Positions 11,285 through 21,977 of a DNA stretch of 64,000 nucleotides are shown in pieces. The stretch is taken from positions 156,448 to 220,447 of the forward strand of contig JNEN01000774.1 in the NCBI GenBank assembly GCA_000697355.1. The letters run 5' to 3'. Every line of letters starts with the position of its first letter. The stretch's first letter is position 1. The position numbers were made by a program, and so were the translations under genes. This stretch comes from Syncephalastrum monosporum B8922. Lineage: Eukaryota; Mucoromycota; Mucoromycetes; Mucorales; Syncephalastraceae. The notes under the pieces are model-generated. The model ran no database searches. It saw nothing but the letters and a program-made list of their open reading frames with translations, and had not been told where the DNA came from.

Positions 11285-11791
11285 ATGACACGAAGCAAGG
11301 ATAGCCCCTGGTCTGCCCGCCATGAAAAGCATGTTGCACGGTGCGGTTTCTAATGAATTGTATAAGTGAGAAGGTTGTCTCATACTATTATGCTTGCTAT
11401 GTTGGACAACAGGAATGGTCTGAGTGACATACGAGGTCCGCTCAAGAAGTCGGGTGCTGGTTTTGCTAACTGGGGTTGCCCAGGAGAGGAGTTTGCGGAT
11501 ATTCAAGAGCAAGTCAAAAGCTTATTTCGACCTAGTACAGAATAAAACTAACAGCCCCCGTAGCCAAATCCATCAGGAGCAACTCGTTGACGCAGACAAG
11601 GCCAGAGACAGCAAGCTTCAGGTATATACAGTACCTTGTTATTTTCTTTTTTCCCCTCCTTTTTCCGATGCACTAGAAAGTAGCTGACACCGATGATTAC
11701 TCCACATAACAATCACATACAGCTCGTGGATACAGCAGCATTTGAAACGCTCCATCGTCGCGGGTATGTATCATTCATTTATTATAGATGA
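11285..11791 (+). CDS. STF2: STF2-like small hydrophilin (HABP4/SERBP1-type family)
   Basis: Exons 11285-11340, 11413-11508, 11564-11621, 11723-11791; 92 residues. Yeast Stf2 (84 aa) stabilises the F1F0-ATPase/Inh1 complex and behaves as a desiccation-protecting hydrophilin. Here MTRSKDSPWSARHEKHVARN, LKKSGAGFANWGCPGEE match the Stf2 core (KKQGSGKGNWGKPGDE-like). Intron 2 (11509-11563) would use a GC donor. If it is not spliced the frame continues to a stop at 11543-11545 and gives a 62-residue protein, so the last two exons are less certain. The predicted stop lies inside the 3' end of the convergent VMA22 gene. Confidence 0.65.
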
Positions 11792-12837
11792 AGATGAAGA
11801 TGAGGATGAAGCGGACTGGGCTTGCAGGGCTTGTTTCCGCGATTCTAACTGCTTGTATCGCTCTTCTAGTTCGGCGAGCTCCTGAATATGGTTGACTTGC
11901 TCCAATAATCCACCTACGGCTAGTGTATACAAATGTATCGTAAAGAAAAAGAAAGAAAGAAAGAAAGAAAGAAAAAAGAACAAGGAAGGAGACACAGCGA
12001 GAGAAACATGATTATTTTAATAAAAATCGCACAAGCACAGACATACGATATGAAGAATTTACCTGTTTTGAAGTGGTCTTGAGAGGAGCGGAGAGACGGA
12101 GAGACGAGGAGACCAAACCAATGGAGAGGGTCGCGTCGATTGGTGACCTTCCGAGAGCTGCCGTTGACTGTTCGCTGTAAGGGCCGCTTCTCATTCATTT
12201 CAAATTCATTCCTGTTTGCTGTATCCTTGAGTCCCTTGTCCTGCACCCATTCACTTGTCGGTCGGTCGTTTGTATGGTGGTCGTCAGTATGATTACTATT
12301 GTTGTTCTGTCCTCGGCGTCGCATGGTTCTGGTGTTGTTGTTGTTCTTTTGATGGCTTAATGAGGTGCTTGAACCGTTATTACCGTTTGTCAGAACCGAT
12401 GCATTATCTGATGCATTATTTTTGTCGTTCGTATCGCTTTCGTTGCCGTCGTGACGCAGGAGCTCGACTTTGCTGGAGGACGTCAGATCACTAGAAGAGA
12501 TGATCGTAAGAAAAAAAAAACCAGACAGAGAGAGAAAAAAAAAAAGAGAGCCATTGTCATACACTCGTAATTGAGCCTTCATGCGCTCGTCGTAGGAACA
12601 TTTCGAGATTGTATTTGAGCCCATGGTGTATTTAGCGTGCGCGAGCTGCAGGAATCCCTTTATGCTCCGTTTATCAGCGAAGGCTACAGACAAGATGTAT
12701 ACGAATACCTGTTGAAGGGTAGAGGAAGTATGTCTCCATAGTTGGGTATATTCGTCTATTTTCTGAAGGTAATCCAGTGCAAGAGCATCGAGCTCTTTGC
12801 AGACGGCGTCGAGGGTCGTTTCTTCCTCATTGCTCAT
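11771..12837 (-). CDS. VMA22: VMA22/CCDC115-like V-ATPase assembly factor
   Basis: Exons on the complement: 12709-12837, 12563-12657, 12063-12490, 11771-11919; 266 residues. Vma22/CCDC115 works in the ER with Vma12/Vma21 to assemble the V-ATPase Vo sector. The N-terminal helix (LDALALDYLQKIDEYTQLW) leads to FLQLAHAKYTMGSNTISKCS and, after a low-complexity insert rich in Asn, Ser and Asp, the diagnostic DPLHWFGLLVSPSLRSSQDHF. A C-terminal coiled coil (LEQVNHIQELAELEERYKQL) and a Ser run end the protein. Reading straight through introns 2 and 3 gives a longer apparent frame full of Phe/Leu, which the family similarity rejects. Confidence 0.87.
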
Positions 12838-13145
12838 GGCAAAACCAAGAGGAAGGAAAAAGGTATGTTATTCTCTGCGGCCCTTGAATCACGCTGCAGT
12901 ATACGACAACAATAAAACACCCGCTTAACAAAAGTGCGGCGTGGGAGTACTTTTAAAAGAAAAATATAATACCTACTTTTTTTCTTTCGTCCAGGTCTGA
13001 TTCACGCACACTTCTCTCTTCCTTTGCAGTTTTTCCTCCGGAAAAGTCCTTCACAAACCCCTTTCCCCTCGTATCAACTCCTTGTTTTGGCGCCTGGTTC
13101 ACATGGCACTGTCACGTTTTCATCCCTTTATGGAAGAATTATGCT
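12838..13145. other. Short spacer VMA22/TAN1
   Basis: About 310 bp between the VMA22 start and the TAN1 stop, both on the minus strand. It must contain the VMA22 promoter and TAN1 3' UTR. It includes CT-rich stretches; I see no gene. Confidence 0.5.
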
Positions 13146-14204
13146 TTACGCATTCGATGACTGCTGCTGCTGCTGCTGCTGCTGCTCTTCCAGCATGGCG
13201 GTCAGATTGTATTTCTTGTATTTGTAGTAATCCGTCAAGACGCTGTATCCACATACACTCTTGAAAATGCTGCAAAACACTACTAGGTCAGGGTTCTTCA
13301 GATCCACCCTACGGGATAAGGTCAGTATGTGTGGATCAATCTATGGCCAGCGCTTACTTCAAATGCGAAGGGAGCAAGGGAGCCAGGAGCTGAATGACGT
13401 CCGGCTTTTGGAACGCTTGGTTGTTCCTAATCTCAGTGACTATCGCGATTTTGGTATCTGCCTTTTTCAGGCCCTCTTCTTGGCGCACCAGGCGCTCGAA
13501 GCACTCTGTCATGCGGTCGCTTGCTGCAGGACAAATGTAATCCAAGGGGAGCCAGCGCTATTGACGATGAAAGAAGGTTAAAAAAAGCTCAGAATGCCCC
13601 ACTTTTTTGCGACGTACAGCGCAAAACCGAAGAGGAGGCGCCTCAGATTTATCTTGAAGCAAATCCTTAAAGAGTCTTTGGACAAAATCGGTCGGTTTGA
13701 CGTTGACGCGGAAACGAAGAAAGACGGTGCCTGCACATGCAGTATCTACCGCCTGGATCAACTTGTCCTTTTTCTCTTTCTTCTCTTCTCCTTCTTTTCC
13801 TTCCTTTTCATCATTTGTTGTCGTTGTGTCTTGTTCTTTCTCTTCGTTCTCGAGTGACGCTACGTCTAGATCGCCTTCAAAGCGATCCCACACCGTCTCA
13901 TAATCAGGGAACAGCTTGGGAATGTTAGCCAAGAGACATTGCTGCACTTGACCCTAGAAAGGCGGTTCAGTTGAATAAACTCTGCTGTAGTCAAGTGTAT
14001 TATTACCAGCGCGCGCGTCTCACCACTGACGCCACATGTAACCATGACACCATAGGCGTTGTCACTTCGCTTAAGAAGGCTGGAATGTTTCGCGAGCCAA
14101 CGCGACTTGAACTTGCCACGGACAATGGGCAGCGTACCGGTCTTTTGCTTCTTGGCCGGCGCACCCTCGCCTTCAGTCGTTTTTCGTTTCTCCATTGAAG
14201 GCAA
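13146..14204 (-). CDS. TAN1: TAN1/THUMPD1 tRNA acetyltransferase adaptor
   Basis: Exons on the complement: 14007-14204, 13618-13953, 13358-13557, 13146-13308; 298 residues. Tan1/THUMPD1 binds tRNA through a THUMP domain and directs Kre33/NAT10 to make ac4C12 in tRNA Ser and Leu. Conserved blocks are YGVMVTCGVSGETRAL, then AGTVFLRFRVNVKP, RWLPLDYICPAA, IAIVTEIRNNQAF, and VDLKNPDLVVFCSIFKSVCG with YKKYNL near the end, in family order. An acidic Lys/Glu-rich insert separates the first blocks. The tail is a run of eight Gln from a CAG repeat (CTG on the plus strand). ATG 14195 (MEKRK) is an alternative start nine bases in. All phases agree. Confidence 0.92.
13162..13185. repeat. CTG/CAG trinucleotide repeat
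   Basis: Eight consecutive CTG units on the plus strand, coding for polyglutamine at the C-terminus of TAN1 on the complement. Confidence 0.85.
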
Positions 14205-14564
14205 GAAAGGAGAAGAGAGTGGCTTTTTTGTAATGCACGTCCTTTACCTACTTTATATAAAATTTCCACACTTGTCAGAGACGTGAATCATATGACCTGG
14301 TTTGCCTGGAGATCGGGGCTCGAATCCCACCACCGAGGAAGACCTGCTCCTGAAGACATTGGAGTAGAGTGATTGCAAAAGCAAAACCGCAACAAGAGTA
14401 TCAAGAGGTAAGGAACCATTGACTTTGTCGATATGAAAAAAAAGACACGGGCCTCCTGAAGGATTCTGTGTCTCTTGGCGAGTCAGCTGTTGTTACCAGT
14501 TAGTATGAAACGGTCAAGCTCTTAATCTAGAAAAGGTACGCGTGCTATTACTACCCGACCAACA
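14205..14564. other. Intergenic region upstream of TAN1
   Basis: Holds the presumed TAN1 promoter (a TATATAAAA-like stretch near 14255 on the plus strand) and a B-box-like GGGCTCGAATCCC near 14317 that does not fold into a tRNA. No gene seen. Confidence 0.4.
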
Positions 14565-14732
14565 ATGAGAGCAAACACGACGTTTATACTGGGCGCTATC
14601 TCTGCTGCGGGTTTGAATATAGTTGACGCAAAAAATTCCGAGCCCTGTGAAGACGATATAGGTAGAAAGATATGCTACTTTAGGAACAGTAACAAATGCA
14701 TATTTTTCTCATGGATTTATGAACCATGCTAG
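14565..14732 (+). CDS. Candidate small secreted cysteine-rich peptide, 55 aa
   Basis: ATG 14565 to TAG 14730-14732 encodes 55 residues. The N-terminus looks like a signal peptide: MRANTT, then a hydrophobic stretch FILGAISAAGLNIV ending in VDA, which satisfies the -3/-1 rule for cleavage before KNSE. The predicted mature part is about 33 residues with four Cys (spacing C-x8-C-x7-C-x9-C), the last being the final residue, enough for two disulfides. The start has A at -3. I do not recognise a family; effector-like or antimicrobial-like peptides share this layout, but no activity can be inferred. It stands alone in an AT-rich spacer. Chance occurrence cannot be excluded for so short a frame. Confidence 0.35.
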   Translation: MRANTTFILGAISAAGLNIVDAKNSEPCEDDIGRKICYFRNSNKCIFFSWIYEPC

Positions 14733-15499
14733 GTGAAACTTCGAGATCATGAATTGCCTAAAAAAATGATCAGCACCGTCGTGGATAATAGTAAATTGTC
14801 TTATCAACTATACATCATCTTGGACATCACATACCTTCGTTCAGAGTATGGATAACATTCTGTAGCGTGTTTCTTGCTCTCCTCCTGCCTCCTCTGTCTG
14901 CATCTTATTCTTACCCTTCGCGACCATACCACTAAAGGTGATGCTCATGGTTGTTTCTTTGGCAATTAGGGATATAGATTTATTTACATAAAATGCGACT
15001 CTTTTCTCAAATCCCCCCCCCGGCCGGGATTTCCTCTCTGTTTGCTTCGGCGAACCTGGGTGGCCGTTGGCCAGAACCATTGATACAGTCATCCCTTCAA
15101 AAATATCGTATGTCTCACGCAAATGTCTGTTCTTCATCCACTGGCAAAACTTACGAATGGGTGATGTGCAATTGTAACTTATTGCATCTATTGATATGCG
15201 CATAGGCAGGTGGCGGTCAAGTGCCACGAGCACATATCGACTACCCGACTCTGATCGCTTATGTAGAAAATGACTGTTAGCCTTCGGCAATTAACTTTAG
15301 AGCGAAACCCATAGGTTAGTAATATACAGATTTTGACATGACGCATTGTATCATTTTTTTCAGTATCCCACGCCCGTGCCTGCGCGTTCTGGTCTTCTTA
15401 TTTTTTATATTGTATATGCTCATGCTTTGTGTGTTGGATCCTGGGGACACATCTCCTATTGTATGATAGGGGAGTAGAGTAATGAATCAAGACGGTCGA
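14733..15499. other. Gene-poor spacer with one orphan minus-strand frame
   Basis: Contains a 149-codon minus-strand frame (14841-15290) with no recognised domain and no supporting introns, plus a C8 run at 15009-15016. The right end should be the 3' UTR of the ankyrin gene. Nothing else is evident. Confidence 0.4.
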
Positions 15500-17226
15500 T
15501 TAGACGACCGTCTCTAGACGCGGGCGCGAAGAAGTGCTTTCTTTGATGGTCCGCGCACGCTGCGCAAAGTTGCCCATGCGCTTAAACCAACTCGGCCGGC
15601 GCTGAAGCTCGGCTGACAGTTTTTCATCGACTGAGTGTGCGTCTGATTCAATGTCCTCCATAGGCGGTCGAAAAGGCGGCGGCTGCGATTGGCGGCGAGA
15701 TGTTTTGCGGCGCAAGCTGCCAAGCAGCGACCGATTGCGCCGCACCAGCGACTGCTCGCTCCGCTGGCGATAAACATAAGACTCCGGGTCTTCTTCTAGT
15801 TTGGCACGCAGCGTGTCCAGCACGGTCAGCATCGACTCGAGCCGCTGGAGGCGTGTCTCGCGGTCTCCAGGCCCTTCAAACTTGCGCTGCTCGAGAGAGA
15901 TACGCGATTCGATCGCCGGTTTGAGCTCATTGAGCTCCTCGCAGCTGACGACAGTCTTAAGACTCTGCATGGCTAAATCGGAGTGCACGAGATACTTGAA
16001 GGACTCGACACAACCATAGCGTGCGGCCTGGTAGAGGATTGAGGCTGGAAAGCTGCGCACATGCTTGATTTCAAACTGGTACACACGTGCCAGGTTGGCT
16101 TTATGAACGACCAGCATCCAGTGCAATACGGCCGAGTAGTCGCCGTTGGCGAGGAGACAGTACATTGGTGTTTTACCGTCGCTTCCCACCGCGTTGATGT
16201 TGGCGCCGCGGTCACACATGAATTTGATGTATGGCATCGGGTCTTTTGGAAACATGGCTGCGTAGTGGATACCGACCCAGCTCGCGTCGCAGTCGGCGCA
16301 ATTTGTGTCGGCATTGTGTCGTACCAAAAGGTCAAGCTCTTTCCATGGGTCACTGCGGTGAATTAAGAGCGCTTGGATAGGGTACAGGCCAAATGAGCGG
16401 TACATGGTCTCCGCGCCATGCTCGAGGAGAAGCTCGATCCACGGCAGCGCTGGTTCCACGCATGGCGATGTAATGACAGCGTGCAGCAGCGTGGCCTCAT
16501 CACTTGGACGTCGCGTATGAATAATATCATCTGAAAATCGCTTGGCGTGATCGAGGTTTCTTTTGAAGCCGGCAAGATCGCCCTCGTCGATGGCTTTAAA
16601 TGTTGACTCCCGCAAATGTCGACGGTACCGGCGTCGAGCAGACCGCTTCCTTTGCGCTTCCTCCTCATCGCTATCATCTACTTCATCGTCGTCTTCTTCA
16701 GCGAGGGCATCGCCTGCCTCACTTTCGAGCTCATGCGCTGTGGTACCGTCGTCATCGATCAACGTGGTGGGAGGTATAGGGATGACCTCCATTTCTGGGC
16801 GAGGCGCCGTTTGGGCGACCTCCTCTACGGTGGTCGCTGTGGCTGGATTCTCGATACGTGCAGTAGGCATTAGCGCGGTCCGTGTTCGATCGCGCACTTT
16901 TAAACATGTACATATTGGTGGAAAAAAAATGGACTTAAGTGAGTGCAAACCAAGATCGGATGGAGGCAAAGGCATCGGACAAGTCATTCTTACCGTGGGC
17001 GGGTGTTGGCTCCGAGATGAACTTGCGCAAGTCCTCGGTAGCAACGACACTATCACCGTTACTCTGGATTCCCTTCCCAGACAGATCAATGTCAACGAAC
17101 TGGGAAGTACATCATACTGGTTGGCAATCTTAAACTGTCGTCTTAAAACCATCCTACCTCTGTCAGTATTGGCTTTTTCCGAGTTGCATTGGCAAGATAG
17201 CGCGCAATGTGTGGTTCAGAGTACAT
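15500..17226 (-). CDS. Ankyrin-repeat protein with acidic/basic N-terminal region
   Basis: Exons on the complement: 17158-17226, 16994-17099, 15500-16896; 523 residues. Ankyrin-type helices occur in the middle: TLLHAVITSPCVEPALPWIE, LLLEHGAE, GIHYAAMFP, FMCDRGANINAVGSDGKTPM and YQAARYGCVESFKYLVHS. They follow an acidic run (EEDDDEVDDSDEEE) and a basic segment (RRRYRRHLRESTFKAIDEGD). The C-terminus is basic and Pro/Ser-rich. The frame stays open upstream of Met 16870. I place the start at 17226 because two short upstream exons (MYSEPHIARY..., DIDLSGKGIQ...) join in phase with good splice sites. A start at 16870 (456 aa) remains possible. Partner and role unknown. Confidence 0.75.
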
Positions 17227-19308
17227 TGGCAGCAAGCGACAACAATGAGTTAAAGCAGGAAAAAGCAGAAAAGATCGAAGAGAAGGAAAAATACTACGAG
17301 TTGGGGGCGTCCAGATCAAAATGCGAACAAGAAACTTTATGTCAAACGTCTACTTGGGGGGAGGGTCGCGATCTATGCTCTTTTACTACGTAATAGTGTC
17401 TCGTCATACCTTCCCTGTTCGATCCTCTTTATAAGAATGATCGGTCATACAGGTCTTCCTGGAGCTAGCGTTCCGATTAATGCGGGATGGAAAGCTTGTG
17501 AATGTGACCCTTCTTTTATCTCGAAATGGAAAAATTTCAAGCGACCTTCCGTTTGTCCTTTTAAAAAAAATGTCCCGTTTCGATGGTTACTGTTAGGGGT
17601 GAGGAGGAATAGACATTCCCGGCCGGTGATTAATATCTTTTCGCTATCACTCTCTGTGAATCTTTTTCTTTTGTGTATGATGCTCTGTACTTTGTATTGA
17701 ATGACGATCCAGATAGTACACGTAGAAAAGCCAACAGGAGATGTGCGCGTTACATGCACGCGTTTAGCTACTATGTCCAAAAGCCTGCCGACTTGCATAT
17801 TCATAAGTATATATTACTCAACAGTCCTCATCTGCTTAATCTATAGCTATCGGTTAAGAGCCAATTTTTGGTCTACCGGTCATATCGCGTGGAGAAAACT
17901 TCGGCTGTCAAAAGTCTTTTTGTTGCGAGGCAATAATTTAGGTATAATTAGATACGTCCCTCCTTTCCCTATATCATTATCTTCATCACGACTAAAGCGA
18001 CATCGTATCAAGCAAACAGCAAGCTATACATCCAGCCACGACAGAGCTCTTAGCGCATGCATAGATGAAAGAAATGATTTAATAATTTTTATGTGCAAAA
18101 CAAATGATAGACGTCTAACAATCCAAATTAGGCCAGAGTGCGAATGTATGCATGTGGCCGCACGAAATGAAAAATGTCTTACGCACGGGACCACTCCTTT
18201 CTTCTGCCACCATTAAAATACGATAGATCAAGTAGACAGAAGTTTATACCGCACGAGTTTATTACTATGATTACTGGTGAGAAAATGGAAGCCACGTGGT
18301 TGTTTTGGCAAGGTATGTATATTTCACTGACAATCTAATTACGGGATTTATAGCAAGGTATATATATAATGCTTTTATATGCTGCCCTGTTACAATTCTA
18401 TAGATTATATCTATCTCTCGCTGTTAACGATGGAATATATAATAAAGCGCGGCAAAGGCATATGAAAGTGAGGACGGTGACACAACGATACACGAAGCCT
18501 TTTATCAAGATGCATTTGCTGCATCACCAATTCATCAACTTATCAACGCAGAAGGTTACACGATATCACGTCGGCACATTCGAATAGTAGCTGAGGCACG
18601 CAAAAAAAGGGAATACTGCGAACGTAATCAACCGTAAAGCTGTTGACTAGAGAAGACATAACCTTAAGTCGGGATGATTTGCCTTTTTGAACAGACATTG
18701 TATACCCTCCTTTTTCTTTGTCGTCCCACCACAATGGAGACAAATTCGCGGGAAACACGGATATTGATATACCAGACAAAGCAGATAAAGACAGATGTGT
18801 GATCGTAGCATCCCATGACTCCTATGAAGTGGCACACACCAAGATGCGCTTATTTCAAGGATGGAGCAAATTAACGATGTGCGCCCATGTTAGTCATGAA
18901 TTAACCGAGGTCATGTGTCCACAACAAGGTGTTATTAGGTCACGTCATCTTTTAATGTCGTAGACGTTTGTTTCCACCGATTATAGACGGATCATGCGAA
19001 CGTAGAAAGAGCTCGGTACTAGCACTAGACAGAGCTCAAGGAAAGCTATGCCATGAGATGGAGATATTGGCTGAGCCCCTACAGACATAAACCGTCTCTG
19101 GACGAAAAGGAGGGCGAGAGTGCTGTGTTCGGGAGCATGTGGGCTATGCTTCTCTGTTGATCTTGCAATTATTTTCCATTCCCTTTCCTCCTTCCTGACA
19201 ACGTCTTTTCCATAGCTTTTTCTTTTCTTTTCTTTATAAAACCCTCTTTACTACCAAACGAGAACACCATCTCCACCGGCACACTCTGCCGATCGTTATC
19301 TGAAGCCC
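17227..19308. other. Gene-poor 2.1-kb region upstream of WHI3-like gene
   Basis: AT-rich. Open frames on the plus strand (up to 171 codons at 17701-18216) lack domain features, plausible starts or splice structure and are probably chance. The right end holds the WHI3-like promoter with a TATAAAA at 19235. Polypyrimidine (TTTTC) runs lie just before that TATA. Confidence 0.45.
19235..19241 (+). promoter_or_regulatory. TATA box of the WHI3-like gene
   Basis: TATAAAA 74 bp upstream of ATG 19309, preceded by a pyrimidine-rich tract, at a spacing normal for a fungal core promoter. Position only; no experimental support. Confidence 0.5.
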
Positions 19309-20803
19309 ATGCCGAGCGCTGATCCCACTGACAGCATCCACCCGCCTCCTTTTTCTTCTGCTAATCCAACTCCACCTCCACCTCCACCGGCCCCTTCCGC
19401 GTCATTTTATTACTCCAATGGCCAAGGTGAAGAGATCTCGACGATATTTGTCGTCGGGTTTCCTGATGACATGCAAGAACGGGAATTCCAAAACATGTTT
19501 ATCTTTTCTCCCGGCTTTGAGGCCGCGACGCTCAAAGTACCAAAGGAGCTCGACGAGGACCCTCTCGGCGCACGCAAGCAGACGGTGAATTTTGGCACAT
19601 GGCGCGATATGATGTGGTGGTACTTATAGACTCGTTTGCACGTAGATTGGTTTTGCCAAGTTCCGCAGTCGACGCGAAGCACTGGAGGCCAAAGATGTCC
19701 TGAGCGGTCGAAAAGTGGACGTGGATAAGGGGTCTGTGCTCAAAGCGGAGATGGCGAAGAAGAACCTGCATACGAAGCGCGGTCTGCCTACCGCTCCCAA
19801 TGCGATTCATTACGATATGCCAGTGCTCCCAGGTATACCGCGTTCTGGTTCTATAAGCCAGCATCATCATCACCATCAGCAACAACAACAACAACAACAG
19901 CAGCAGCAGCAGCAGGCTGCCTACGAAGCTTTCTATTCCGTCCCTCCTGTCCTGCCCTCCGAGTTGGTTCCTCCCAATGAGCTATCCTATCCAGATGTCG
20001 CGGACCTCTTCTCACCCACCCCCAGCGACCCTCTCTTCAACGACACGCACACCGACCCCCATCAGGCCCGTCATTCCATCGATGTCTTCTCCGCCACGAC
20101 AACAACCACCACCACCACCTCCCATTCTAAACGCGCTAACAGTTTAAGTTTGGAGCCTTCGACTGGCCTATTTAGTCACCCTTCTTTTCCTGCTCCCTTT
20201 TCCCCGCCCATGTCAGCTCCTTTGAGCAGCGTTCTCGAGGAGGTTTTCCCGCTTCAATTACCCACATCTCCTACTACCAGTCATGGTCCCAATACAATAA
20301 CCGCGGACCGCCTTGCTGATCTGAGCATCTCTACCACAACCAGCCCTGGCCACGGGGGCCTCCCCTCACCGGGCGTCGCATCCCCGCCCGCTTATCGTAG
20401 CTTTGCCGCCACGCTCAGCGGTAGCACAAACCCAGCAGACCAAAACCCGCCGTGCAACACCCTTTACGTGGGGAACTTGCCTAACCACGCTTCGGAAGAG
20501 GAGCTCAAGGTTATGTTTGCGCGCTGCATTGGCTATAAGCGCATGCTGTTCCGACACAAACCGAATGGGCCCATCTGTTTCGTCGAGTTTGACGACGTGG
20601 CATGTGCTGCCCTGGCCATGCAAGACGTGAACGGCGTGCCACTGTCCAACTCGGTCAAGGGAGGCGTTCGACTTTCGTTTAGCAAGAACCCACTGGTAAG
20701 TCGTCCGAAAACGGATATTCGGTCGCTTACTTGGTGCTGACGTTGTACATACTGTCAGGGTGTCCGGTCCTCTGAAGCATTTGAGCAACCATCATTCCCA
20801 TAA
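19309..20803 (+). CDS. WHI3: WHI3/scw1-type RRM RNA-binding protein
   Basis: Exons 19309-19584, 19646-20695, 20759-20803; 456 residues. Whi3-type proteins bind mRNAs (in yeast CLN3) in the cytoplasm and form polyQ-driven condensates. The N-terminus carries a divergent RRM ([20 protein letters not shown], then [14 protein letters not shown]). The middle has His5 and a long Gln run (about 13), then Thr runs. The C-terminal RRM is the hallmark: [40 protein letters not shown], and [20 protein letters not shown] ending VRSSEAF. Both introns are phase 0. Start ATG 19309 follows a TATA box by 74 bp. Confidence 0.93.
19877..19915 (+). repeat. CAA/CAG repeat coding for polyglutamine in the WHI3-like protein
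   Basis: Thirteen consecutive CAA or CAG codons, directly after a His run, within exon 2 of the WHI3-like gene. Confidence 0.85.
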
Positions 20804-21058
20804 CCAACTCGGCATCCCGCATTTCTTCGCACACACACACACACTCTTTTCGCATGCCAACTTACTTTATTTCACTCACGATCATATCCTCGCACTTCAA
20901 ACGTTCGCCATACAATTTCAATCTCCCCTCAGACTTATCATCCCTTTATGCAATACCCCTGGTTCCCCGCAGTAGTATGTAGCAGTAGTATTTCCCTACA
21001 TCATCCTATATCATATTTATTACATTTATATTTCATCATTTTATATACAATTGGCACA
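20804..21058. other. Convergent 3' spacer
   Basis: Pyrimidine- and AT-rich 255 bp between the convergent WHI3-like and cyclin-like genes; presumably both 3' UTRs. No gene seen. Confidence 0.5.
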
Positions 21059-21977
21059 TCAACGGTCGCAGCGTGTGGGTGAGGGGGCGGCAGATGAAGG
21101 GTCTTCCCGGGCGCAGATGGTATGGTTGACGATGGGTGCCGGTGCTGCGTTTGCAGCGGGGTATTCGGCCGACTTGAGGATACGGAAAAACAGCGGCCAT
21201 ATCTCAAGTGGGTTGCAGTTCAGTCGATAATCAATGAAGTGGATGAGCTCAAGCTCCATACGGCAGTAGCAGACCGCGTCGCCTTGTGGTAGATTGAGCA
21301 ATTGGAGTAGCCGTTGCACATTCGGCAGCGAGGATGCTATCCAGCCGTCCATTGAGTGCGGAAAGTTCGCATCAGGCCGGGCCGGCGGTGGATGTCCGAG
21401 AGACACGACGCTTTGTAATGCAGCGTACGAGACTTTGGCGGCCATCAAGTATGCAACGGTAATAAGTCGCTTAAGTGGTGTGCAGCATGCTGGGTTGCCC
21501 GCATAGGACATCTTCTCATTCAGTCGCTCAAGGAAGACGAGCGTACAAGCCATCGTCGTCGCGGGACAGACCACAGGTAAGGCGAACTCGTCTTTGACCG
21601 AAAGCTTGATCGCTTGTTCCAATGAGACGGTCTGATCCGTGGCTACGTCTGTCAATAGGGAGGTAGCATGCAGCAAGGTTTCGATGAAGTCGGCGAGTTG
21701 TGTAATGTCCTCTTCGGTGCTGCTAGGTCTCCAGGTACGTGTCAGCTGTTGGGCGAGGATTTCTGCAGGAAGACCACAGAAAAAGAGGAAAGGTTAAATC
21801 GTATTGAGACTTCTATCATGCGTAGATCAGACAAGCAGTCTCAGCAAGCTTACCAATGGAATAACGTTGCAAAGGCTCTCTGTTCCTCTGTTTGAGGACA
21901 TGAAGATATAGAGCCGCGTGCCAATAGTTGTATTCGCTCGGATCGTATACTTGGGCTGCCAAGTCGAAGCGATGCAT
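21059..21977 (-). CDS. Cyclin-fold protein (Pho80/PCL-like, tentative)
   Basis: Exons on the complement: 21854-21977 and 21059-21762; 275 residues. The central region resembles the N-terminal cyclin box: ALPVVCPATTMACTLVFLER, then LNEKMSY, LKRLITVAYLMAAKV, NVQRLLQLLNLPQGD and YCRMELELIHFIDYRLNCN. The last block is typical of the end of a cyclin box (LNxxE.xFL..L.F.L). Such proteins activate cyclin-dependent kinases; the partner cannot be read from sequence. The start at ATG 21977 (MHRFDLAAQV) is uncertain, because a CAG acceptor lies 12 bp upstream and a further 5' exon may exist. The C-terminus is short and Ala/Pro-rich. Confidence 0.6.

Noticed and set aside
14277..14345. tRNA-like B box (GGGCTCGAATCCC) near 14317
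   Set aside because: No A box at the right distance, only three pairs in the T stem, and no matching acceptor stem on either strand.
14841..15290. 149-codon minus-strand orphan frame
   Set aside because: Readable composition but no domain, no splice evidence and no clear promoter. Kept only as a note within the spacer.
16563..17393. 276-codon plus-strand frame
   Set aside because: Antisense shadow of the ankyrin gene; Ser/Ala-rich translation reflects acidic codons on the other strand.
17701..18216. 171-codon plus-strand frame
   Set aside because: No domain, no splice structure, AT-rich codons and no plausible promoter; likely chance.
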